Made by a program: the position numbers and the translations under genes
Assembly: GCF_023343835.1 (NCBI RefSeq)
Contig: NC_064443.1
Coordinates: 17,247,501 to 17,311,500, forward strand
DNA: 64,000 nt
Reading direction: 5' to 3'
DNA from: Lagopus muta
Lineage: Eukaryota > Chordata > Aves > Galliformes > Phasianidae
Notes under the pieces: model-generated
The model's database searches: none
What the model saw: the letters and a program-made list of their open reading frames with translations, nothing else
Told to the model about the DNA's origin: nothing
Shown: in pieces, positions 1 to 12,500 of the stretch
Layout of the letters: each line of letters begins with the position of its first letter
How positions within the stretch are numbered: the first letter of the stretch is position 1

Positions 1-769
1 CTTTTAAGGACCTTTCCTGCAGCCTCTATTTTGAAAAAGCCAGCTGTGTTGCCATATGTGTGAGCAAGATGGGCAGGAATCTGTCAGAAACAGCCCCCAG
101 TCCATATCCATTAGCCCTGTGTTGTGAAGGACTTGGCCACATCATTCCCTTTTTTATTACTCATAAAGTTTTCTATTTTGTCTTTCACTCGGTCTGAATA
201 ATGAAGAAATCCAAAGTCATCAGCATGTTAAAAAAAAAAAAAAAAAAAGCTTCATTTAAGAAGTAGGGAGCATAAGTGGAGAAATGTGAAAATGGGCATC
301 TTGTCTACAGAGCCAGGATCTTTATCTGCTGTAGCCTGAGAGCTGATGAGGCTTGTGGCAGCTTCTGTTGGAATCGTTTTCTGGTTTAAATGTGTTTCCT
401 CTAGGAATCACCTGCTCACTGGCTCAGGCTGCTGCGTTGGTTTGTTTTCTGTCATTTTCATTGATTGTGTTGTGTTTTACATGGAGATACTTCAGCCCAC
501 AGTGAAGTTCCAGCTGCATCTCAAATGGTTCCTCGCTTTCCTTTCCTAGCATCCCCAGCTGCACAGCTTCCTGAACCCCCCTGGGTGTTACACCTGGAGG
601 ACACTGGCAGTGTCCTTAGGCAAAGATGCTCAAGGTATGGATGTCTGAGGAATGCAATCAGGGTAGGCACCCCACAGGACTGCACCACTGTCCCTGTGCA
701 GAGCTTGGGAAGGGCTGAAGCAGGCAGCATTCCCAGCAGTGGGGTTTTCTCACTCAGAGTACCACTGAA
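1..769. other. Non-coding stretch, no gene seen
   Basis: Ordinary AT-rich avian-type sequence. The only distinctive structure is a run of 19 A residues at 230-248. Short open frames on both strands at 346-844 overlap each other, lack any recognisable domain and run into the CR1 tail that follows, so they are treated as chance frames. The segment from about 560 to 770 is richer in G and C than its surroundings and could be a more degraded upstream part of the same CR1 copy, but I cannot align it with confidence. Confidence 0.6.
230..248. repeat. Poly(A) tract, 19 nt
   Basis: Uninterrupted run of A. No AATAAA hexamer sits at a normal distance upstream on the + strand, so there is no reason to call a retrocopy; simple homopolymer expansion is the plainest reading. 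Confidence 0.9.
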
Positions 770-840
770 GGCCTGCCTGGGGCAGGGGGTTGGAGCTTCA
801 TGATCCTTGAGTCCCTTCCAACCCAGGCCATTCTGTGGTG
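770..840 (+). mobile_element. CR1 LINE, truncated 3' end
   Basis: The segment from 785 to 838 reads as a CR1 3' tail: GGGGTTGGAGC, then TGATCCTTGAG, TCCCTTCCAACCC and GGCCATTCTGTGG. CR1 elements in birds are nearly always 5'-truncated and end in a short tail of ATTCTATGA-type repeats rather than poly(A), which fits what is seen. The terminal repeat has decayed here. The copy is inactive: it contains no open reverse transcriptase. A minus-strand open frame that starts at 844 reads antisense through this tail and is an artefact of it. The 5' boundary is uncertain. Confidence 0.85.
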
Positions 841-3800
841 CCACCTATCAGCAGCCACAGCTCTGTGTTTTCTTGTGTTGTGGGTTGATGCAATCTACCA
901 AACTCATTGTCCTGGAAAACACCTTTGTTAAACAGACACAAACTTCAAATCGCATTAGAGAGTGTCAGCTTATCGAAGAATGAATAAATCCCCTGTGCTA
1001 TCAATTGCTCTGCTGCTGCTAAGCTATGTTTATGACATTCCTGTGATGTGCTACTCATCTATGCTTGGAATGAGTGCTTTTTCTATTAAAATTTTAATTC
1101 CGATCCTTAAATCTTAACGTTAGTGTTCCATTGTGCCTCAGGGCCTAAAAATCACACAGTGACAAAAAGATGTGCAGTGGAATTTGTACAGTGTGCACTG
1201 ACTTTTGAGGAATATACCCAATGAATATTAAACAAATGGCTGAATCTCCCAGGGAGTCTCGCTCACATGAATGTTTTTCTCTTTTCCAATCATTTATTTC
1301 CCCCTCTCTTTTGTTTTTTGGTTGTTGTTTTTTTTGACAGGAGGCCATGCAGCATATAGCAGTTCTGCTCTGGCCAGGGGTGTTTGTTAAAAGGGGGTGA
1401 GGGAGTCGGGGTGACCAGTGCATGAGCCTGCAGGCAGTGTCAGGCAATTAGTAACTATGGGTTCCAGGGCTTTTTGGTTACAGCTGGCTATCCTATGCCG
1501 TTGCTTTTTGCTGCAAGAGGAGAAATGACACTTTCAGATTTGATATCCGTGCCAGTGTGGAATGCAGTTTTATCCAGCAAGGAGAGGCATTTCCCTGGAT
1601 GCAGGAATGACTTGTGGCCTTAAGCAGCCCACTCTGGAGCAAGAGAGGTATGGATGTTTTTCAAAAGGTGGTCAGGATTTGACTGTGTGTAAGATAAGCA
1701 AATAAAATCCTTTCCTCCTAACTAACGGGGAGCATGCACCCTTGAGAAGTGAGCAAATAATGGAAGAAAACAACTTTGTGTGCAAGCAGTGCTGGTGAGC
1801 TGTTTGGAGTGCATCATTGATTTGGTACGGGTTGCAATTTCAGTCCTAAGATCTTATTCCATGTATGGATTATACAAAAAAAAAAAAAAATGGCCAAATC
1901 TGGGGACGTGGTCTCCAGAAGTTCTTTTTTCTTTGCCACTCCTCAGCAGTGGGCTGCATACAGGGCTGGGTCCTCAGCAGGAGCAGGGTTAGAAACCACG
2001 CCAGGAAATGGCATTTCACTCGGGATTAAAATGTCTGCATGTATTGTAAGCATAAAATCTTCTCTGTTATACAAGTTTTAAATGGATTTAAATAGCGTAT
2101 ATCATTTAATGATTTATGATTTTTATTCTGTTGTGGCCTTATTATCCCAATTTTAATGAGCAGCTCTTTATTCTGATGACTACTTCCATTGACTTAATAG
2201 GTTAAATGCAGTGCACGAGAGGTTTTCAGGTCAGTAGTCGAGGTAAAAACAAGTGCTAGCACAATCTTTTTATACTAAGGATTATCTTTTTTTTTTTTTT
2301 TTACAGTAATTTCACATGTAGTTTTGTAAACTAAAGTTAAAGTAGCATTCACTTCTGAAATCTCATCATAATTTCTTATAGCCACTATCTTTTTCAGGTA
2401 TGTGGTAAGTCTAGGTTAGTTTAAGTACCTGAAAGAACAGATATTACAAATATGTACTTATAGTTCTTCATGGCAAGAGAATTTCCTTTCTTTGACAACA
2501 GATCGAGCATCAGGTGCATCCCTTCAAATGTTCAGCATCCCAATATATGGCAAATAGCAATGTTGGAGTACCAGTATGTGTTAACATTGCAGTTCTGTAT
2601 CTTTCATGTACAAGTTCCAACCACACGATGAGATGAGTGAGTTCCATGCTCTGTGCTGGTTTTTCAGCTGCCATGCAGAAAACAATACATGGGTTTGAGC
2701 CAAAGCATCCTCTGTTTCTTTTCTTTATTATTATTACTTTAAACAACACATTGTAATTTCATGAGAAAAGATCAAAGCAAATGTGGTGTCACCATTACAA
2801 TGTTCCTTTATGAGCTAAATGTTAGTGTGCATTGATTAAAGTTTAGAGAACTGTGTTGTACCGTAGTGGCTGTTTGTATCATGCATATGTGCACGTATGG
2901 TTTTAAAATATATTTTCATTTTACATGAAATTCAACTTTGCTAATAAAAGTTTGACTTGGTGTAATCTTCAAAAGCCTTAGCTGCAATCAGCAGATTTGG
3001 TTTGTTTGTTCTGGGGTAGCACAGCTGTGCTGGCATTTGCTCCAGGCTCCATCTATAGTGTTGGTGGTGCAGTGATTCTATGGGGGCTGTGGGGCACCAC
3101 ATATGGACAGACAGACCTGACCACCCAGCAGGGTGAACCTGAACCCAAGGGCCTCATTTCATAGCATGATATTTTCCTCCCAATCCTCAACACAATGGGA
3201 TTTCTTTGGTTTTACATTGACTTTGCAGGGGTGTTTAACGAGGCAGCACCTGGAACAGCAACACCACGGCTATTGAGGAGTCACTAAAAGTCATCAGACA
3301 AATCTGTGGCAACTGATATTGCTACAAAATCAATTTAAAAAGGAGAAAAAAAAAAAAGAAGTTGTTAATAGAAATGTTAAAGATTTAATCTGTGCTCAGG
3401 TGTGAGATGTGAGTTACACAGCAATCCCTGGCTTCCAACCCTGGGGTGTTTACTGTGCTCTCATGAGAACAGTTCTCCCAGGAAAAGAAATGCTCTCGTG
3501 CTTCCCTGCTTCGCCTTAGCAAGATTTCAGGACTTTTCTAATGCTTTCTTCACCTGGCAACCCTGCTGAATGGATTCTGTGTAGACACAGAGCAAGCAGA
3601 GCTGTGCTAACAAGCGTTCACCTTTCAGGAAGGTATCAAGGGCATTCCACATCTTTATTATTATTATTCATATTCTGGAATAATGAGATTTACACTGTTC
3701 CTAATAGCATAATGGAGAAAGAAGTCTCACAATCATGTGGTTCACTGGAGGGAGAACGAAGCAGCGAGGCTGGCACTGCTGCAGACGTTGGAGGAGATAA

Positions 3801-4094
3801 CATGTTGGTATTTTGCTCTTCATACCAAACTGGCACTATTTTGAGAGCAGAGCATTTTTTCTAACAATCAAATCTTTTATTATTTTCCTCGATTGTACAA
3901 TAAAATGTCATTATTTTGGGACTTTAGCCACCTGCTGGAAATGGAATTACAGCAATGTACCTCGGACACCTTGGGGAAATGCCACTGGTCTCACTCATCA
4001 GCCCTGCTGCCCAACGGGTAAGCACTGCAGGTTTGTAAGCTCATTCACCAAGAGCCATGGGTTGTTTCTGTCATGCTCCAACCCAGTGCCTTGG
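841..4094. other. Non-coding stretch with homopolymer runs
   Basis: Unique-looking AT-rich sequence. It holds A runs at 1876-1890 and 3346-3357 and a T run at 2287-2302. Short frames at 1145-1447, 2510-2749 and 3541-3864 have no domain or codon pattern that suggests an exon. No tRNA, rRNA or CRISPR structure is seen. A G-rich patch near 1375-1410 has three close G runs but the fourth lies too far away for a standard quadruplex motif. Confidence 0.55.
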
Positions 4095-4156
4095 GTCGAT
4101 GTGATGGTTGGACTTGATGGTCTCTGTGGTCTTTTCCAACCTTAACGATTCTAACG
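4095..4156 (+). mobile_element. CR1 LINE, truncated 3' end
   Basis: GATGGTTGGACTTGATGG, TCTCTGTGGTC, TTTTCCAACC, TTAACGATTCTAACG in order is a CR1 3' terminus of the subfamily type with 'TTGGACTTGATGATCTCTGAGGTC'. Roughly 60 bases are recognisable. The sequence before 4095 is not clearly CR1. It is an inactive 5'-truncated insertion and has no coding capacity. Confidence 0.88.
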
Positions 4157-7100
4157 TTTCTGAGCAGTTTGAGACTTTGAAATAAAGGGAGAGGAGAACC
4201 GATCCGCAGGTTTGAAGTTTGCATGTAAAGAATGCTTGTGACAAGGTGGAATGTCTGCCTATGATTGTCTGGAGTTCACAGGACTCCAGACCTGTGTTTA
4301 ACTCTTTTGGTTGTGGGTTGTTTCAGCTGGGAAAAAATTACAATGGGCCCCAACGCAGAAAAGTCATCAAGCATGATTCCTGTTCTACTGAGAGCTTTAG
4401 ATTTCAAAAATCACACAAAAAAGCCAACCCTAAACACCAAGAGCACAAACCTAATGGTTCCAGCAGCAGAGGTGGATGCCTGAATTATTCAGATGCACGG
4501 GACTGTGACGGTGCCTCTAGCTTTCAAAATGGAGTTTGTCTGAATGAGCAGACTGACTAATTTTGGCAAATCTCATAAAAATGAGTTTCTCAATCCTATT
4601 ATTTATGAATGTAAATTTATCTACATCCCTCCCTGCCAGATGTTTTCTCCCGTCTGTGATTTAAGTTTCCACATAAGGAAAAGAAACTTTTAAACTCAAC
4701 CGGCTCATTTCATCAGCCTGTTATCAGTGCCCATTGTATTTTCAAGTTTCTGTCAGTTTGACAAGACAGAGCCGAACCTTTTCTTCTTATAATCATGATA
4801 ATAACTGCTAAAAACCGATGGATTTTTTGCTGCAGTTGAAAATACAGACTAATTCTTGCCATAATTATCAAGTCTTTAAATGGTAATTGCACACTGTTGC
4901 CATCTATCTGCTGTCAAATTTATTTCAGTAATTGACCTCCTAGTCCAGGAATTAGAGACAGCCTTTGATTATTGGTTCAATTAGTCTTGAAGCAGCATGT
5001 CTCTTTTTATTCTTCTCTTTTCTTCGGGGGTGGGCTGTGTGTGTTATTTTAGTTGTCCAGGCAGCTGAGGAAGGTGCTAAGAATGTTCTTATCATCGTCA
5101 CTTTCTGACTGTATTTGTGTAGTCCCACTGTATGCAGTTATACTGAGGTTTGGGGTGAGAAAATATTGAGTGGTTTTGTGGTTTTTCCCTAGTTTCACCA
5201 TGTTGTGATGCTTTTCTTGGGCAAGGGAATGAGCTGTACTACAGCAGCAAAGCCCATTGGCTATGTTCTGGCAAAAGTCAGCAGGTGGGCTATTCCTGAA
5301 CGCTCCCAAATAGTCCAAATGGAGCTGTTGCTATTGGGCTGAGTGCTACTCGGACCTTTTGTTGCAAACATGGGTTTTTACATATGGATTGTGTTGCTCC
5401 CCTGCTAAAGGACCGTGGTTGGGAGCTGGGGCCCATAAGAGAAGATAAGGGGACTGAAGTTCTTGGGTGGTAAATTCCAGGTGCTCACTATTTGATAACT
5501 GTTGTTTAATTATTTTATTTTATAAAAGGAACCAGTGCTCCTATGGGCCCAAATGCAGCGTTCCACATTCTGCTGTTATCCCCAATTCCCTCCGTTCTTT
5601 GCCAGTGGGAGCAGAAAAACAAGTGTTGCTGTGGTTACATGGGGGAAATAGGCAGATGTTGCAACTCGCATGATGACTCTTCCAGGAAATGCTTCAAGAT
5701 AATTACAGGCAGCAATTGTGCCAGGGTTATTGCTTGTTCCTGTGTCTCTTCAGATAATAACTTTTGTAACCTCCTTGACTGTGCCCTCTGGAAGGATTTG
5801 AGGACATAGTGATTGTAGGAAACCACCTGAGATTATTATTTCCCTGCCTCTTCTCCCTCCTGGAGTGAAAGAAGCCTTCTCCCTACCTCAATAATGTTTC
5901 TCTCTTGCCTCCAGTGCTCAACTCTTAAGTGCGTTTCAGCATCTGCTTTTTGTTCTTGAAACTTCAGCTGCTTTTTTTTTTGCAGTCCAGCTCTGAAACT
6001 CTTGTTTAAAAGCAGCAACCTGACCTGTGCAAGTGCTTATTATCCAATTTCTCTATAGGAGCAGGTGTATTTCGATATTACCCTTCACTGTCTCTCCAGA
6101 TGTGTGCACCTACAGCTCAGTCCTAACTGTGCAGAGCATCTTCTGCGTGAGCAGCAGATTTCCAGACAGATCTGCCTCCTTGCAGCTTCTGCAGGTGTGG
6201 CCAGGCAGGACATATGGGGGCAGGAGGTCACTGGGGTGCGTTCTCCTCCAATGTTCCCATAGTGGTGGGACTGGGGCCCAGCAGGATGGCCTGGGAACGA
6301 GGACCCTGGGACTGAGGTGTGACACAGAGGCCTGACCTGGCCGAGGTTGGGAGAGTCCTTTCTCAGTGGATGCTCCAACCAATGGACAATGGACCAACAT
6401 TCATTTATAAATATTTTTTTTAAAATCCCATTGCAAGAAATCTCCTCCATTCTTTTTTTAACATTAGTTGCTCTCCTTGAAAAAGCTTTGTTGAAGCACA
6501 AGCCTTAAGGCATTTCCAAAGCACACCGAGCTGCAGGGTTTCCTCTTTACTAGGATCTAACTCCTGCTGTGGTTGCAAAGGGGTGTGCCCAGGTCTCTCC
6601 TAAGATGTTTGTAGGGAGTCTGAGCATCACTCACGAGCTTGAGAAATCAGCGGTGGAAACACCATCCCTTCCAATCTGTGAGAACTGGCCTTCAGTCAGT
6701 TCATTCATTATGTTATTAAAAAAGCATAAACAGGCAGGGAATTCAGAATCTCCCCCCTCTCTGTAGCTCAGACATCGCATCAGAGTTGCCAAACATCTTT
6801 TCTTTCCCCCCGCACAAAGCAACAAGCCTAGCTGCTTCTCTGAGACTATTCATTTTCACCACATCAGGAACTTATTAATTCTTGATGAGAATTCAAGCAT
6901 TAATCAATTCTTGATTGAGTTCTCCCCGGAGGGAAAGAGGAGAAACTGGGCCAGATTTGCCTTTTGGCTGCTTTGAGTTCTGCCTCTGACTGAACACACA
7001 TGGCAACACTGGTATAATCAGTCTGCTTTGCTTCTGCTCCATATCAAATGCATCTTCACTGCTAACTCTGAAGACAATCTCCTTGCTACAGGAAAAAGCT

Positions 7101-7244
7101 GTCTGATGAGAAGAAAGTGGCTGAGCTCCTCCAGTGCCTTTACCTCTGCAGAACTCCTGCAGCAGCCACAGCAGGAATTGGAGAGAATGGCCTGAGGGCT
7201 GCTCTGATGGAGGTCAGGTGTGCACACAGCAGCCAAGGCATAAA
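4157..7244. other. Non-coding stretch including a candidate conserved element
   Basis: Contains the motif-rich block described at 4640-4990. Open frames at 4219-4560, 5049-5318, 6085-6501 and 6110-6400 overlap other frames, show no known domain and are judged chance. At 6872-6925 an imperfect direct repeat of about 20 bases (AATTCTTGAT-GAG) recurs with a period near 30 bases. No RNA gene was recognised. Confidence 0.5.
4640..4990. promoter_or_regulatory. Candidate conserved non-coding enhancer-like block
   Basis: AT-rich but compositionally complex sequence with a cluster of transcription-factor-like cores. These are homeodomain TAATTG at 4884-4889 and 4929-4934, CAATTAG at 4978-4984, a TCF/LEF core CTTTGAT at 4963-4969, and TGACA/TGTCA MEIS-type cores near 4758 and 4910. 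Developmental enhancers in vertebrate gene deserts often look like this. Such short motifs also occur by chance in AT-rich DNA, so this is inference from texture; only cross-species alignment would establish conservation. Confidence 0.3.
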
Positions 7245-7338
7245 ATATATATATATATATACATATAAGTGTATGTATATGTGTATATATATCTGCGCAA
7301 TGAATATATATATAAATTTTTATATATATATATATATG
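7245..7338. repeat. Composite (TA)n / (TATG)n microsatellite
   Basis: Alternating TA at 7245-7260, then TATG/TGTA variants, then TA again at 7304-7312 and 7320-7336. The interruptions show an old, degraded microsatellite. The open frames that cross it on both strands read as low-complexity Tyr-Ile repeats and are not genes. Confidence 0.93.
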
Positions 7339-9393
7339 TCTATCTGTCTTCCATAACAGCTGTACAGTGGGACCCATCTAGCAGGTAAGGGTGCAGAAAG
7401 ACAGCTCTGGGAACCCAGCTCAAGCCTGATGAGGGTTAAAGAGCCTCCATCTTCTGCTGCTCTGCCGCTGTGGTCAATGTGGATGCAAGGATGTCTGATT
7501 TTTGCAGTGGGGTCTGACATAAACCCCTCACTTGCTGTTAAGAAGTCTTTATATTGAAGCTGTTTGCCTTCATTGCAAACCTTTCAAGTATGATGTCTGC
7601 ATTTAATATAAATCAAGTCAGATATTCAATCTGAGATTTCCTTGTGGTTTGATTTAGTCATGGTTTGCTGAGGAATTTACATTTAGATTTATACAGCTGA
7701 CCCACTTCCTTGTAACTGTTTTGCAGAAGAAGGAAGTTTCCCCCTGAGATTTGTAGGGCTGTTTAGATAAATTTTACTTGACAGCTCTATGTCATTTATT
7801 TTATGACTCTCTTGCAATGAATTAGAAATAATTTACCATTGTTCTAAAGATTTGCCCTATTTTCATAGAGACCCAAACATCCTTTATTTTTCTTACACTT
7901 CTCATGAAAAATAAAATGTGATGACTTCAATTCAAGGTGAATTAGACATGGCACAAGCTCTGATGTGATGCTTACAAGATATTGAATTTGAGCTGCACTT
8001 TTATTGTCGGTTTGTGTATCTCTCAACTCAGCAGGGTGGACTTCCTTTATGTTTTTTCCCCAATAAGTTTGCTATTGTTTCCTCTTCAGAAGAGGCCTTC
8101 TTCCTCCTCTTTCTTTCTCCCTCCTCTTTCTTCCTCTCCTTCCTTCTTTTCCCTCTTTCTGGCACTGAGCTGCTGGTTGAGGTAATGGCACGTATGGAGG
8201 TTTGGTTTTTATGAACTGCTCTCCAATCCCTCTGGAAGAAGAGGACCTTTTTTCCAACCCTCTCAGCTATGCAGTGTGAGTAGCAGAGTGCAAAGGGTAG
8301 AAAATAGCTTTAAAAAAAAGGTCAGGAAGAGACTGAGGGAGCACTTCACATGAAGATGTCAGCAATGAAATGGAGATTCATCAATTCTAGTGCCCTGTAT
8401 AAACAGACAAGAGGAATTGTAGCCGGTCACTTATGACCATGTAAATTTAATTAAATTGGTATTGCTTGCAGGAAATATAGAGTATTGAATATGACAATTA
8501 GTGGCTCTTTCTGCTCTTTTGGAAGAAGGAAGCAAGCAGAAAGCATGGAGAAATGGCACTTAGATCAGAGTGCATTACCCTTGTCAGTCACAGACAATTA
8601 ATACAAATGAGCCATCAGCGTTTGAGTTCAGTTTTTTAACAGCTAAAATACAAGCTGGGGCACTTGGCCATGCCTGCTGGGAAAACAAACCACACAGGAT
8701 GCTGTTAGCTGTGTTTGCAGGGTGGGAGGGTGGTGGGACTGGAGGACAGAGCTGTGGGTCATTCCTCCACCCGGAGGGCTCCAGGGATGAGAGAACTGGT
8801 TGACATTTCCTTGGGCGAAGGTGCATTGCAACCAGAAGAAGGAAGCTCTTGTGGCAGATCTCGTCTCCATGGCAAGAGAGCAACTGATCACTGAACGAGG
8901 AGAGAGTGGTTTGTGTGGTGCATGACTTGATTACATCTGATGTGTGCTAATGGGGAAAGAGGTCTCAGTAATTTACTTTTTGTTCTCCAGAAGATCCAGT
9001 TGCGCACAGGTGGAAAGAGTAAAACTCCCTAAATTCCTCCCCTCGCCCTTAGCAAAAGAATCTGTATCAAACTGTAATTCAAGTGGTTGGGAATGTAGAA
9101 CAGAAAATATGAATCCATTGGGAGTCGGATAGGGTGAGGTAGAGGGTTAAAGGGCATAAGAAAATGTATGGCCAGCAAGTCTAAGCCTGGTTTATAATGT
9201 TCTTTAGATAGGACAGGATGGACAAGAAGTGCAACAAGTGCAGCAGGGGATTTGCTGTCGGTGCTGCCATCCTCCCTGGCACGGTAATACTGCTGTCTGG
9301 CAGGGGGGGACCGTTTACATCTGGAGTGGTTAAGAGGTGGTTAAGTGACAGCTCGTGAAGCTGGGCTCTGTTAAATGGACAAGTCTGGGTAAT
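7339..9393. other. Non-coding stretch with pyrimidine tract
   Basis: Unique sequence apart from the homopyrimidine tract at 8096-8160. Frames at 8570-8803 and 8584-8891 overlap on opposite strands without recognisable domains. A string at 8247-8270 faintly recalls a CR1 tail but is too short and divergent to call. Confidence 0.5.
8096..8160. repeat. 65-nt uninterrupted homopyrimidine tract
   Basis: Every base from 8096 to 8160 on the + strand is C or T. Inside it a 13-nt unit CCTCCTCTTTCTT is repeated directly at 8103-8115 and 8120-8132 (period 17). Long polypurine-polypyrimidine tracts can adopt triplex (H-DNA) structures. The tract lacks an AG immediately after it, so it does not look like a splice-acceptor tract. 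Confidence 0.9.
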
Positions 9394-9565
9394 GGGCACC
9401 TAAAATTTTTAAGAGCTGGCTGAGCTACTCTTTGGATCATTAATGTTTATTTTTAATAAGTCTTGGATCGCTAGGGAAACTTCAGTAGGCTGGATGAAAA
9501 CTCGTGTTCTGCCATTATTTAAAGAGGGCAAATGGGATGACCTGAGTAATTATAGGCCTGTCAGA
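9370..9565 (+). mobile_element. Relic of CR1-clade LINE ORF2, start of reverse transcriptase
   Basis: From 9413 to 9565 one frame stays open for 51 codons. It reads ELAELLFGSL, then FNKSW, then PLFKEGKWDDLSNYRPV. This matches the conserved entry to the reverse transcriptase of CR1/L3-type LINEs, where a helix ending in 'KSW' is followed by 'P.FKKG...D..NYRPVSL'. Just upstream, 9394-9411 reads GHLKFL in a second frame, equivalent to the family's 'G.HP..LKELA'; a single-base shift at 9412 separates the two. After NYRPV the similarity stops at once, so the copy is truncated. It is an old, dead fragment, different in region from the short 3' CR1 tails elsewhere in the window. The exact subfamily cannot be told by eye. 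Confidence 0.75.
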
Positions 9566-12500
9566 TGAGTATTCAATCAATATGTGTTTCGTACCGCAAA
9601 ATGTAAGGTCGTATAACCAAGAATAATGAATGTAGCTGATTCTTGCAGGATAGGAGATCTTATCCTGAGCATCAGCGTACAATAGGAAATGGCTGAGTAA
9701 GTCTGAGCAGAGCACTGCTCTTTCTCTCTGCTGCTGGGGAAGGCGAGGCAGCGATGCTGCCATCCTGTTCTGCTGCCCACGACTTACAAAGCCAGCTGAA
9801 ATTTCAGGGCAGCTCAGGGAAAAATTAGCAGAGTAATTAAAGGGTTGCAGTTCAGCCATATAGAGCTGGCATTATATTGGAGCTGCAGGGGAAAGGCAAA
9901 GGATTCTCCAGATGATCTCTAATGATTCATAATGGTGGCAGAAAATGGAGTGGCTGCAGCTTGGACTTGGAGAGCTCAGGATAAAAACAGCCTGCATCAG
10001 GCTTATTAATTATTGAGCATTTAAATTAGCATTGCAGCAAATTTCTCCACTGGATTTCTCTGTAATAATCTCTATTGGTTTTATAAAATTATCTTCCCTT
10101 TGAACTGGGAATGACCTTGGCTGGTCTGTTCTGGGCTGCAGCTAGTGGCCACAAAGTTCAGAAGAGCTTTGCTGGTGACTTTGATGGGTTTTGTCATGGC
10201 AGCAGTGCATCTTGTTTTGAACAGTCAAGGGAATAAGAAATGTACATCTGCAACAAAATGGGAAATTGGTAGTCAACCCTTCAGGTTTACAGGGTCTGCT
10301 TGACCACCAGGCTCAGAGGTGAGGCCTACATAAGCTCCTCTATTGTTTGTAGCTGTCTAAATGCAGGCTACAAGGCTATTTTTGGGAGGCACAGTGTAAA
10401 TCTACCTTGACTCCTATTTTTAGCATCTTCACTGGCAGTCAGAATGCACAGGTATCTGCAAACTCTGCAAAATCTAAAAATATTTTCCAGGTGTGGTGTT
10501 TTCTCAAGTACTGTGGAACATCCAGGATCCTCCCAGTTTTTAAGGTGCCACTGAAATCCTGCATGGCCCAGATTCCTTTCTAACTTCCTTTCATTGCTAA
10601 ATTAATTAATTCCATTAGTAACACTACCTGCCCTGTGTTATTTGTTGAATCTTCTGTACACTGTACAGTACGATTTGTACATTTATGATGCATTTACAAA
10701 GTTTAAAATGTTAAAATGATAAAAGTAAATAAAATAAAGTTAAAAAATAACCACCTACATCTTTATTAAAAAAAGAAAAAAGAAAGGTCATAAAGGTCAT
10801 CAGAATCCCACAGTCCTGTAGGTACTTTGGAAGAGCTTCTGAGATTGCAGAGTAAGACTACTGTTTGGATACAACTATCCTGATTTTCCACCTGAAGGTA
10901 AGGAGAAATGGGGAAAAAAAAAAGCATCTCTCTTAGGAGTAAAGGTGCGTTTGACAAATTTCATCATTACTACATATATTTAAGTATTATTTTTTTTTTT
11001 TTTTTAAGTGAAATTTTCATTAGGAGAGCACATATGACATTTGCGTTTGGAGTTTAAATCAATATCCTCCATTTTTGAAAGATCAAAACTAAATGAAGTC
11101 CTTCAAACCTTTCACTGGGGAAAAATACAGGTCTCACATTTTGTAGAACACTTCCCCTCTCTTTTTCACCATTCTCCCCCAGGTTTTCTACCATCCATTT
11201 AATTCCTGGGCAGATGAAGTTTAATATTGATATTTCTCAAAAAATAGGCCAATATTTGTCTCCTCGATCTAGCTACTCATAAAAAACACTTCAGGAGGCT
11301 GAAGTCCCTTGGTGCAACAGACAATCATCCCAGTACAGGGCTGTTCTGAAGGTATGAATGCTCAGAACAGCTTTGACAACCCATTCGTCTCCCCCTGCTG
11401 TGCTGAGGTTACACCTTGCTGCAGTCTCTAGAATGTATTTGTTTCCAGTACTTCACTTTCACAGACTTTCCTTTGACTTTTCCTATCCTTTCCTTCCTTC
11501 CAAATTGCAGTTTTTCTCCTTCCTTTCAGACAGCAAAACTTTGCAACTTTGCTCATTCATCATGTTCTTAAGATTGTTAAAATATTTACTGGAGATCTTC
11601 ATACTCAGAATGTTTGCATGGAGGTCTACTAGAATTAACATATATCTGGGAGTCTAATTTGGCTCTTCCTCATGACCGGTAAATCAATTTCTGCTTATAT
11701 GAAGTTAATGAGCCTGATTATCAATGCTCCTTTGGCTAGTCGATAGAATTGCATTGATCTGGGTGGAAGCATGTCAGATTTATAAGTTAATTTCTAATCA
11801 ACAGGTTCCCACTCAATGGAATATAATTGGTAGAATTGAATCCCTTTCAACCCAAAACAATTACCTAACTTTTTTATTTTTCTGAGTATGCATGATTTCT
11901 CTAGATCTTAAAGCTTTTTAATATGTTCCATAAAGGAAATGAACTTTATTGTGTATGTTTTTGTTGGTTTTTTTTTTTTTTCCCTTATGAAAGCTTTTTT
12001 GCTTTTGCCCCTAAAGAACTGACAAAAGAGAGCATCTTTGCAACTGCAATATTGTTTAATGGCATCAGCACTGTTCAGAATATCATTAATTGATATGATA
12101 TTGCCAGTTGTAGCCAGTTGGAGTTAAAATGGGAAATAATTTGTTCTTTGGCCAGCTGTCACGTTGTTCTCTGCTTCCAAGTCCTGAAAAAGATAAAACA
12201 TAGTGTGTAACTCTTTTAATGCTTTCAAATGTGCTTTCCATAATGAAGCAAAAGCAGAATCAATGAGCAGCCAGCATTCAATTTTTATGAAACGTATGGA
12301 AGTCACTTTTTTAAAGGGTTTCTAATGAAGTCTTCACTATTGTAATATGCACATATTTTGAGCGTTGTCAGGCTGACTTTCATTGGTGTTAGTGCTAACA
12401 TATATTAATTGGCAGATGATTTTGTAGTACATGGAGCTGTAATTTCATTTAAGGGCTCTGGTTCCTATATGAGTCACATGGGAGTGAATTATCAGAAGCT

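Noticed and set aside
521..844. 107-codon minus-strand open frame
   Set aside because: Its start is antisense CR1 tail sequence and a plus-strand frame overlaps it over the same bases.
1371..1420. Possible G-quadruplex
   Set aside because: Only three G runs lie within loop distance; the fourth is about 12 bases away.
4219..4560. 113-codon plus-strand frame considered as an exon
   Set aside because: No domain, no convincing splice sites, and a second frame overlaps it.
6085..6501. 138-codon minus-strand frame with overlapping frames
   Set aside because: Four frames overlap here on both strands in GC-richer DNA, none with a known domain; typical of chance ORFs.
8240..8285. CR1-tail-like string with TTTTTTCCAACCC
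   Set aside because: Only a dozen bases fit and the terminal ATTCTATGA repeat is missing.
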